NCBI GenBank assembly: GCA_023014335.1
Contig: JAECYW010000022.1
Span: forward strand, 558,001-622,000
Source of the DNA: Galerina marginata
Lineage: Eukaryota; Basidiomycota; Agaricomycetes; Agaricales; Galerinaceae
Direction of reading: 5' to 3'
Length of the DNA: 64,000 nt
Positions 55,601-64,000 of this stretch are shown one piece after another. A model generated the notes under the pieces. That model did no database searches, was not told where the DNA came from, and saw only the letters and a program-made list of their open reading frames with translations. A program made the position numbers and the translations under genes. How positions within the stretch are numbered: position 1 is the first letter of the stretch; every line of letters begins with the position of its first letter.

Positions 55601-58334
55601 ACTACCAGACGATTCGCCTGCCATAACTCCTCTGAGTACCAGTGTCGTCTCTGTAAACTCACCAGAGACACTTTCGGTTGTCAATTCAAGTTTACTTCAA
55701 GAAGACGTCACCGTGGAAGTTTCCGACCCCGGTATGTTTAGCGTCCTCATGCGCGAAAATGCCCATCTAATACGTTGACTATAGTGCAGGCACCAGATGG
55801 TTCACTAATTATGTTCACCTCAGGCACCCGCAATTCCTCCTCAACATACAACCTCGCGCCATCCCAGCGTCATAACTCACTTGAAGATCACTTGCCTGAC
55901 CCGTCGTCCGCTGAGCTAGGATCTAGAGAGGGCCATTTTCCAGCCGTGCTAGGCAGTGTATCTCAAAATTTACCTTGGATTTCGCTCGATGCCCAGGTTC
56001 ACGTGGACTCTGTAGCAGCTGCAGACGGGTCTCTTATTTTATCGCCTCTGCAACTGGATGCCATTCTTCAACCCATATCGGGGGTCAATCCCATCGTCCA
56101 CGACAATCATCTCCAAGCTAACTGCACCAATTTATCACATGGTTCCGTTATAAAATCTCTGCACTGTGATGGTGATTCCCAGCCTATACGCTCGAACTGC
56201 CCGGGTTGCACCGACAATGAGGTGCAAGCGAGTTGCCCCTTGGCCAAAGACGGTTCCCTTGTCTTCCCATCGCTGCAGCCAGATTTTTCACTCCAATTTT
56301 TCACCCCAAATGAGGCCGCCGGCCATGACAACCGTCATGACAATGAAGCTCAAGTGAAATGGTCCAGAGTGGGCGATGGCTCCATCATTATGGCGCCTAT
56401 GAATCCAGCTACTTCCTATGAACATCTTTATCCACAGCTTATAATTCACGATGAGCGCCTTGCACTCGATTCCATTGGCGCCTGTGATCAACTTCAAATC
56501 AATCATGAAACGGACGTCGCCGGGGATGGTTCCCTGATATTAAGTCCAATGTCTCCACGGTCTTCCCAAGATATTGATCTTCGTGAGTATTATTTCGGCC
56601 TAGTCTAGGATCTCATTATTCATATACATTACCAGCTTCTGTAAACAGGTCGGAAGAACCAGGTCACTCTGGTTGCTCAGTTTGGTTAGATGGATCATTA
56701 GTTTTATCACCATTACCGTCTACGGTTTCAACCCCTCAAATACACTTTCCTGCTTGCCCCAGTGCTCAAACTTTTGGGGACCCATTCCAGAGCTCAACAC
56801 GAAATCAACTCGGTAGCAAGTCAACGGGACGACTCTCGGATGGTTCCTTGAAATTTGGAAATGAACTTCTAGTAATCCCATTCTTAATTAATCTGTTAGT
56901 TCGGTCTGACTTTGTCCTAGGAGACTATATACCACTGCGCCATCAATAGTGACGCCGTACGTTGTGCATCACATGAAGTGTAAACCATTAACAATGCCCC
57001 TTTAATTGTTAGAATGACCTTGCGACACGACATGATCTCGCTGGCCTAATCCTGGCCCTCCAGGGCGACCCTTCAAGAAATCGAAACATAACGGCCGCGC
57101 AGTCTAGATCAACAAGATCGGCTGATTCAACTGGAGAGGATGGAGAGGAACTTCCGGCAAAAAATTTCATTCCGCAACCTCGTGGACGTAGTCGCAATAT
57201 TTTCTTGGTATGCCGCATTTAACTATTGAGCAACATGGGCAATAACACAACTTTTAGAACGATATTCGAAAACATATGAGAGTCATGCTGAAACGAAAGA
57301 AGGTGGGAAACAAAGTTCTTCCAGCGTTGGCTTCAATATCCATATCGTCAATTCAACATTACTTCGAGACCAAATCACGCGAAAACGGCCCTGGCGAAGA
57401 TAAATTCATACTCGTATTGGACAAGAGCCTTCTGACTTCAGATGACTATGCTGAAGCGGCAGATTTCTGGAACGCTCGGGCTTGTCACCTTTTCGTCAAG
57501 TCATTCCTTCGCGCTCACCCAGAACGCAAAAAATTGGACAAGCAAAGGGTTCGAGATGCCTTTTACGGTCACGTCTTTCACCTTAAGAACGAGTATCATC
57601 GTTCTATCGTAAATCCTGACGCTTCACAACCTGGAGCCCGAAAAAGTCGACGACAAAAAGTCGACGACGCGAAGAAAGCTGCCATGGCAAGGAAACGCGG
57701 GGTAAGTAAGGCTGCCTTCCAAATAAGCTAATAACTTACCTTTTTGGTGTTGTTAGCGCAAAGATCGATACGTTAGAATATGCGTTTCACTACAAAGTGT
57801 CCCGGGAGTGGCCAACATGCTGGCGACGCTGCGACGCTTACCTGCAAGCGCCTTCAGTGGAGACGAGACTGAAGCGCCAACATCCCGCCGCTTACGCATT
57901 GCCACGATTAGAGGAAGGGCAGGCCATGTCCAAGTCTTTATGGATGCTTTGTATGACCTGTCACTGGTTTTCAGATACCCCAACGGCGTCTCCAACACCC
58001 GAGGCAACTTCATTCGTCCTCGCTTCCATCCCGAAAAGGAGGGCCAAGATTCGATTTTCGAGGCTGACGACGGACAAACAAAGTGGATTAAGAATGTTCC
58101 CTCCAACTTTTATGAACAGGAAATTATGGAGAAACTTACTGAAGAAAAACGCTTTCTTCTCAAAATTGGTCCCCAAGCAGACTTCGCGGTCCCAGAATCT
58201 GTCACGAAGTGAGAAATGTTTTTCCTATTGGGTTCCAGTGACTGAAATTGTCCAGGTTGATAAGGGAGACGCAGGTCTCAGGAAAACTAAGCTCACCGTC
58301 GGGATCGGAAGGGTCACAATCTCGGACGGGTTGA
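49620..58334 (+). CDS. Giant modular DGS-repeat protein, 24 exons
   Basis: Exons: 49620-49701, 49753-49953, 50004-50096, 50144-50304, 50363-52239, 52486-52565, 52617-52859, 52910-53155, 53215-53445, 53495-53725, 53785-54015, 54065-54295, 54355-54585, 54640-54873, 54924-55154, 55206-55436, 55486-55731, 55785-56582, 56636-56871, 56921-56956, 57013-57207, 57258-57701, 57757-58208 and 58256-58334. All phases agree, giving 2,439 residues. The start MIPLKRKRDLS is basic. Residues about 180-2040 carry at least 34 copies of a short motif x-D-G-S-[LIV]-x-x-[PS] (for example APDGSLIMLPSS, AEDGSLIMPPL). The last 380 residues hold a basic helical block (NDIRKHMRVMLKRKKVGNKV) and a domain with FSGDETEAP, IRGRAGHVQVFMDALYDLS and WIKNVPSNFYEQE. 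This resembles an uncharacterised basidiomycete family with an S-D-E-T/E signature. The function is unknown. If the last intron is not spliced, the stop is at 58,212. Confidence 0.75.
52240..52485 (+). repeat. Enlarged intron with TTTCATTC repeats
   Basis: At 246 bp this intron is about five times the usual length here. It contains several copies of 'tttcattcc/g' plus one inverted copy ('gaatgaaaaaaattttcatt', 52,306-52,325). The upstream exon would otherwise meet an in-frame TAG at 52,241-52,243. Joining 52,239 to 52,486 restores the frame and leaves a truncated first module. Confidence 0.55.
52617..55784 (+). repeat. Tandem array of eleven duplicated phase 1-1 exons with their introns
   Basis: Exon starts at 52617, 52910, 53215, 53495, 53785, 54065, 54355, 54640, 54924, 55206 and 55486 are spaced 280-305 bp. 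Exons are 231-246 nt, and introns of about 48-60 bp all begin gta/gtg and end in 'tag' or 'atag'. Every exon length is a multiple of three and every intron is phase 1, so units can be gained or lost without breaking the frame. A 570-bp dimer (53,215-53,784) is nearly identical to the next dimer (53,785-54,354) and to the start of the following one. Confidence 0.9.
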
Positions 58335-59963
58335 TCATGAATTCGAACAAACAACAGGATTTACAAGACTTCCGTAACGTTGTATTTGCCTTAGTCTCCT
58401 ACCAAGATCGTCTACTCGATTTGATTTGATTAAGCCTTGTATTTGTCTCTACATATTGTCGAAATAAGTCGTATATGTCGATCTTGAAGTTGCTGTGGGA
58501 AAATAATTGTGTGACGCGACATGACCGGTCAACATTGAATCACTCGCCTGCACTTTCTCTCTTTTTGGCTATACGACTTTATCTACAGTTCTCCTGATTA
58601 ATCCTTCAGAAAGGTAAGCGGATAAACACTAAATGTCCGAATGACCTCATGCCTACTGCAGGTCCATGACGATTCGAAGAATCCACCCGGACCGCTTTGT
58701 CTTCTTCGATTCTTCGACATTCCAATTCCTCGATCCGCGAACCTGGACACTATGCCGGCTCATTTAAATTCAATCAATGATTTAGGTCGATCAGCTAAAG
58801 TCTAGTGTTTATTAGAACTTCATTATCGCTGCACTGTCAGGATGTAAAGTTTTTTTCGAAGGATGCCCAAGGAATCCAAATGACTATGTGGACTGAACCT
58901 TCTTCGATCCCATGCTCCGTATAGTATGGGGCGTCGTGTACTTCAGTTTGCGAGGCCTATCGCTCCTCCTTTGTCGAGGGATGACAGTCAAAAAAAAACT
59001 TATCAGTATATCTCTGGCCTTCTTCCCAGTTTCAACCTGTCGCTTCTATATCGGCTCAGTCCACATAAATTCCTAGGACAACCACACTGATCTGCCTCCT
59101 CAAAGATGCAAAAACTCAAAGGGAAGAAAGTGGAAATGTCTCCTCGACCGCTTCTTTGGCATTCAGGCCCGTTGGTGTGTCCGACTTCTCTAATATTTCA
59201 TACGAAGAACAGCAAAAGTGAAAGGACAGCACAACCGTGGTCGGGCAAAGGTCGGGCTACATATGTCCTTGCGTTTTCGTTGGTAATTGTTCCACCCGTT
59301 CGTTACCCGCTTTCGTCTGCTTTTCTCGGTCAGCGCCAAGCCTGCGCTCGGATAATCCGGAGTACCAGCACTCTGCCGCCTCTGGATATGATGGACAATG
59401 TACATCTATGTACATCCTCTATCGCGTGCGTGAACTGGCTCAGGACATGGTGGTATGTAATTGAACGCACTCCACTTCGGCAATGCTGGCATTTCTGGGC
59501 TATGGTGCCAAAAGTTGAATTAAACATCACGCGTATATCGACTGTCCGTATAAAGCAGATGAGTACGTACCAACTGTATGGAAAATGAGAAATTTGTCAG
59601 CGCCGAAAATATTCTTCCAGTGTCTATCAGCCCTGGAAGGAAAACAATCCCTTGTGCTCCTAAACAGTGCTCCTAAACAGGCCAGCCGTAAACGTTATAA
59701 CCCAGCGATTTATAATGGTGTACCCACTCTGTCCATCTGCATACTTCGTTGCCGCCAGAATGTTGTGGACGTAAATCTTGACCGTGGGTCTTAGGACGTC
59801 CGACGAGGATAATGGAATATAGGCTATGGATTATGTTGTCTGACTAGACTGGTACCAGTACTATGGGGGGGTTTAAACATGTGACGATGATCGTTGGCCG
59901 ATCGGAGTCAAAAACAAACTCCGTCAGGATTCGGGACTGTCGTGTCGTTATACGTTAACCATC
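58335..59963. other. 1.6-kb gap, no supported gene
   Basis: A 160-residue frame at 59,106-59,588 starts with a Lys-rich stretch (MQKLKGKKVEMS). It lacks recognisable domains, and competing frames of similar length overlap it, so I do not call it. No repeat-family module is present. Confidence 0.35.
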
Positions 59964-60605
59964 ATGCCTGTTGCTTCGAAAGGTTTTTTGTGAGTATTAC
60001 TGAGTATACCCTGCGAATAGGTTTTGTCGCTGACAGCCTTTTCTAGAAGCGCGAAATTGCAGCCTAATGAGAGCCTGAAGTGCATCCCTGGCGCCCACGT
60101 TGATCTTATCAGCCTTGCGTGCCACACAGATGTAAAAATGCGCGTCAGCATCGTTATGACGCATAGGCCAGGAGCGTCAGATCAGATGATCACGACAACT
60201 CTAGCGTCATTCGATACGCGCTCTGTGAGTGGTTGCTTAAAAAATGTACTACAAAATTTATATCATATTTGAATTTGCAGCCGAAGCATTTGGTTCTGAA
60301 TATCCGCCTTCAAAAGGGCCATACATACAGCTTCGAGACTCGAGGGGACAGGTTAGTGCTGTGTGGATATCCTTGATGGATTCATGCTGAGACTTGATGG
60401 CCTAACTAGCACAATTTTTTACCTGACTGGTTGCTTTGTTGGTACGTTCCAGACCCTGGAAACTTTTTTTGGGCTGAAACTGGGATGTTCAGATGAAGAT
60501 AATCCACAACAAACAGAACTTATTCATGAACCACTTTCATCATCCCTGCAAGTGCTTTCTCACCATTCTTTATTTCAATCTAATTTACAAGAGAAAACAG
60601 GGTGA
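59964..60605 (+). CDS. Nucleoplasmin-like (NPL) domain protein (NPL-3), tail uncertain
   Basis: Exons 59964-59989, 60047-60224, 60281-60351, 60410-60441 and 60493-60605 join in phase to 139 residues. The order of strands follows the other two NPL genes: a KGFLSAKLQPNESLKCIPGA start, LASFDTR in the middle, then HLVLNIRLQKGHTYSFETRG and the closing STIFYLTGCFV. The tryptophan of the usual GFW start is replaced by leucine. Past the stop at 60,605 an acidic and basic tail (QGASSSDDDFEEPQSKRKKH, ending near 60,736) is open in another frame. Either I missed an intron or a frameshift has removed the tail. No isomerase domain follows. Nuclear histone-chaperone-like activity is family-based inference. 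Confidence 0.68.
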
Positions 60606-61399
60606 AATCAGCTTCTATATCTGAATCAGAAACCCAGGACAAGGACTCAGTCATGAATGATGATTCAAATCAAGGTGCTAGTTCATCAGATGATGACTTT
60701 GAGGAACCTCAATCCAAAAGGAAGAAACACACGTGAAGTCAGAAATGTGACTTTAACCTGGAAGTGCAGGATCAGGATACCACATTAGCCATCATAATTG
60801 GATCAGTTGAATAAAGAATGTCATAGTTGACAGCAGATATACATGCATCATGATGATGGGCAGAATAAGATCTGGGAAATATTCTTGGTTTGGAGACACC
60901 TGGGCCATTTTTAGTTAGACATATAAAGCATACAACAGGAGGAAAACCCCCAATGAACTATAGCACACTCATGGCACTTCAGGCTAGTTGCAATGTGTCA
61001 GGATCCTGAGGATGGTGGGAGACCAAAGCAGGGCAATGGCTGCCCTTTGAAGCCACCAACAGATTCGGACATAAGGTTCAGTTCAGGAACTGGTCATAAA
61101 TAGAGAAAAGAGCAACGGAGTGCAAAGAATTTAGGATGGAAGGAAATACACAAACATTTCCTCCAAATGAGCAATTGTAAACATATGCATGTCATGACGA
61201 AGGACAGGAAATCACTGAGAGCAGAAGTCACACGAAAGTACACAGGACCGAGCTCTGTTGGGGTGAACGAGTACCCAGTACAAAAAACAGAAAAGACTGC
61301 TATGTACGAAAGGTATCGGTGCTATAACAAATGTGTGTATGGTGTGACCGAGCCTTACCATAGGCTGTCGATTTGCAGAAGATATGCAAAATAGATATT
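60606..61399. other. Downstream region of NPL-3, then unremarkable sequence
   Basis: 60,606-60,736 holds the out-of-frame acidic tail described with NPL-3. The rest has no gene or repeat that I can support. Confidence 0.4.
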
Positions 61400-62812
61400 A
61401 GAGATGTTCTGGAACCATGGTAGAAAATGCGTAGAATTCAAATGGAATCTTGAGAGTGAAAGGGAGTGAAAGTACGGAATCCAGAAGGATTCCAAGAGGT
61501 CGGGACGGAAAAAAGGACGGCGAAGTAATGGTCAACGGCCCACCCTAATCCATGGTCGCCGGTAGAAAGTTATGGACGGAATTCGAGGAGTCCATTTGGA
61601 ATTCGTAGGCATACACCGAGTGAGAAAAGAGTACCTGGGGCTATGAGGCGAGAACGAGCATTGGTGGAATGGTGGCAACTATCTGCAGAAGGTGTTCCAG
61701 TATACGTATGTTAAGAACGTTTTGGAAATGAAATTGACTCGAAACAGGCCGATCGATGGGTGGAAAAGGAATGCGTAGAATCCAGGATAGAATCTCAAGA
61801 ATGTTAGAGAGCGATAGTACGGAATCCAGATGGATTCCAAGAGGTCAAAACGGAAAAAAGGACGGCGTCGAGTGAATTGTTAAACGGAAGCAATGAACGG
61901 CCGGTCATTTACCTAATGAAGGGTTCAGAGGATATATGAGAACATAAGTTGCATGCATACAGAACAGAAACGTACATCTTTTCAGTCTGAGCTCATGACC
62001 AAACCAGGCAGCTAAATCGTCTTTCCATTTGATATGCGACTCGTGAATTGAAACCTTAGGCAAGATACTGGAACAAGAGTGTCAGAAATGGCAGGGAGTA
62101 ACGGAGCGTTTGATCAGACAGACCTTGAGCACTTCTCCAAGCTCTCCTCAGTAAGATCCCCTTGTATCATTGAAAGACGAAATTTCAACCAGAGGAATCA
62201 ACCTAGCACTCTTCAGATTTGCGTACACTGAGAACGAAAAATTAAGTCTTACGGGTGCCATTTTCATTTCATTACATGTCCACGCTGACAGGGTATTGCA
62301 GGCTTCGAATTCTAATATTAATGCCGGTCTTAACGACTTTCTAGTGCATTCTGCGCCAGGTTGGTCTGTCGTTGAACCAACAGAGATAGCACCGCCAGAG
62401 GGAACTCTCGAAGCGTGTTGACGACGAAAGACCCTCGTAGATCTAATTTTAAAGGCGGCTATGAGAACGTAACAAACGATGCCGACATGGACCAGAAATG
62501 TACAATACATACAGTAAGTAAGACTTGGCGCCGAATGTTGACAACGTTGGCGACCAATCGTCTTCTATTGGCCTTCATAACGTCTCGACATATTGTGATA
62601 ATAAATGTGTCGGAGCCAACACTTCCATCATCCTAACCTAATTCATTTACACGGTCATCGAAATCATTCACACAAAACTGAGAGAGGTTCGACTTACCAC
62701 ACATCTGGAATGGATTGAGGAGTTAACTTCGTTAAGTAAGTCCGAGTTGATATGACATCTAGGTAACATGAGTATTACCTTCACAAGAAAAAGCAAAAAC
62801 CACTAACAAGTA
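61400..62812 (-). repeat. Modular repeat copy 5, inverted (E then D)
   Basis: The minus strand matches modules E and D of copies 1 and 4, including 'gaccggccgttcattgcttc' and the D segment ending 'acctcgggtacttgttagtg'. It stops within D at about 62,812, where unrelated GC-rich coding-like DNA begins. Confidence 0.75.
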
Positions 62813-63279
62813 CCCGAGGCCTGCGCAAACGCGTCAAAGAGGTCGAGAGGCTAAAGGGGAAAAGCAACATCGCGTTCGACGCCGAAAAACTGCAGGAGGC
62901 GCTAGATCGATACCTCGTCCACTTAGGCTCAAGATCGCACTCGCGCGCGAGGTCGTCCTCCTCCGTCGGCCAGTTCGAGCGCTCCGAGTCTACGAAGAAT
63001 CTCGCTGCGTCGTCGAGAGCCATGGCCGCCTTCGCGGGGAGCCACGGTGGCTCTTGTCATAGGGGGCAATGCGGGCGATTTCACCGGGTATGTCAGCGAT
63101 GGTGATCTTATTCCTGGCAATCCGATCATCCCAAGCAATTTTGTGCGGTTGGCGGCTGGGCCTACACTATTGAGAGCCAAGTAAGTTTTTCTATGCTTTT
63201 CTTGTGAATGTTTCTTTGGTGGGAAATTGACTAACCGATCGTGTTGGTCTTGTAGTGATCCAATTACAAGACCCATGCA
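62813..63279 (+). pseudogene. Captured gene fragments with an intron, inside repeat DNA
   Basis: A GC-rich block reads LRKRVKEVERLKGKSNIAFD and EKLQEALDRYLVHLG in one frame. A second frame reads GNAGDFTGYVSDGDLIPGNP then NFVRLAAGPTLLRA. This ends at a good donor (gtaagt, 63,181), an intron ends at 'ttgtag', and DPITRPMQR follows. The fragments lack starts and stops. Both edges pass directly into modular-repeat sequence (module D on the left; on the right 'agattgaaactatcgactta', as at 15,680). The intron shows capture at the DNA level. The donor genes are not identified. Confidence 0.6.
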
Positions 63280-64000
63280 AAGATTGAAACTATCGACTTA
63301 GCAACTGGCCCAAATTCGTAGAGTTCCAGCTTTTGAGCACATGATTCAGATACAGTCCAATATAAAAGTCTGGTGACGGAGACATCAGAATACGAAGCAA
63401 GCGAAAAACGAGTTGATCACACAAACTCACCAACCAGCCAAAATGCAGATCAACCAACAAACAGAGACAGCCAGACGGCCAGACGGCGATACTCGCCTTC
63501 TGATCAACCCACAAAGCATACGCGGAGGTTCATGCGACAGAAAAGGCCGCAACATGCAAATTTTCATTTCATTACATGTCCACGCTGACAGGGTATTGCA
63601 GGCTTCGAATTCTGATATTAATGCCGTCTTGACAACTTTCTAGTGCATTCTGCGCCAGGTTGGCTGTCGTTAAACCAACAGAGATAGCACCGCTAGAGGG
63701 AACTCTCGAAGCGTGTTGACGACGAAAGGCCCTCGTAGATCTAATTTTAAAGGCATCTATGAGAACGTAACAAACGATGCCGACATGGACCAGAAATGTA
63801 CAATACATACAGTAAGTAAGACTTGGCGCCGAATGTTGACAACGTTGGCGACCAATCGTCTTCTCTTAGCCATCATAACGTCTCGAAATATTGCCACACT
63901 TGTAATGATAATAAATGTGTCGGAGCCAACACTTCAATCATCCTAACCTAATTCATTTACACAATCATCAAGATCATTCTCACAAAATCTGAGGGAGGTT
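63280..64000 (-). repeat. Modular repeat copy 6, inverted, running off the window
   Basis: From 63,280 the minus strand matches the end of the inverted E module at 15,680-15,860. From about 63,545 it repeats 62,255-62,760 (shared: 'gtccacgctgacagggtatt', 'aagacttggcgccgaatgtt') with few differences, so copies 5 and 6 share a recent duplication. The repeat continues past the window edge. Confidence 0.75.

Noticed and set aside
59106..59588. 160-residue gene at 59,106
   Set aside because: Overlapping frames of similar quality, no domain and no splice context; kept only as part of a gap note.

Overview
The window is nuclear DNA of a filamentous fungus, almost certainly a mushroom-forming basidiomycete (Agaricomycetes). 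The evidence is dense short spliceosomal introns (about 39-65 bp, GT-AG, one GC-AG), a chromodomain Ty3/Gypsy element, nucleoplasmin-like (NPL) domains of the fungal FKBP type, and MYND and RING genes of basidiomycete style. I see no tRNA, rRNA, CRISPR or bacterial-type signals. Exon coordinates were read by eye from splice sites and phase consistency; no search was run.

Layout. 0-5.4 kb: a small two-helix membrane protein gene (-), low-complexity tandem repeats, an NPL-domain gene (-), and a decayed protein phosphatase 1 (PP1) relic. 5.4-13.9 kb: an LTR chromovirus with seemingly identical 527-bp LTRs, a CCTTG target duplication, a Tf1/sushi-like self-priming site, gag, a pol broken by one frame disruption, and an antisense two-exon gene between integrase and the 3' LTR. 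14.5-15.4 kb: a second NPL gene (+), divergent from the first. 15.6-21 kb, 25.5-28 kb, 34-35 kb, 37.3-39.7 kb, 41.9-46.3 kb and 61.4-64 kb: copies of one large modular non-coding repeat family carrying tandem arrays with perfect dyads. Single-copy islands lie between them: a MYND gene (22.9 kb), gene relics, two small genes (35-37 kb), two inverted RING paralogues (40.9 and 47.8 kb), a roughly 2,440-residue modular gene (49.6-58.3 kb) and a third NPL gene (60 kb).

Two objects stand out. First, 28,057-34,046 is a complete 6.0-kb DNA transposon inserted in a repeat copy whose empty-site sequence is visible elsewhere in the window. It has an 8-bp duplication (GTTTATCT) and GGCC-starting imperfect inverted ends. 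It encodes one intact 1,646-residue protein joining AT-hooks, a zinc ribbon, a transposase-like RNase H-fold region, a DEDDy 3'-5' exonuclease and a C-terminal cysteine cluster. Second, the 49.6-58.3 kb gene holds twelve consecutive exons, all phase 1-1. Eleven of them are about 230-245 nt repeat units of a D-G-S-[LIV] motif, built by tandem exon duplication with recent homogenisation, upstream of a conserved-looking C-terminal domain.

No pathway links the genes. The region reads as a transposon-rich, duplication-prone accessory segment in which small families (NPL x3, RING x2, DGS modules) expand while repeats capture and interrupt genes.
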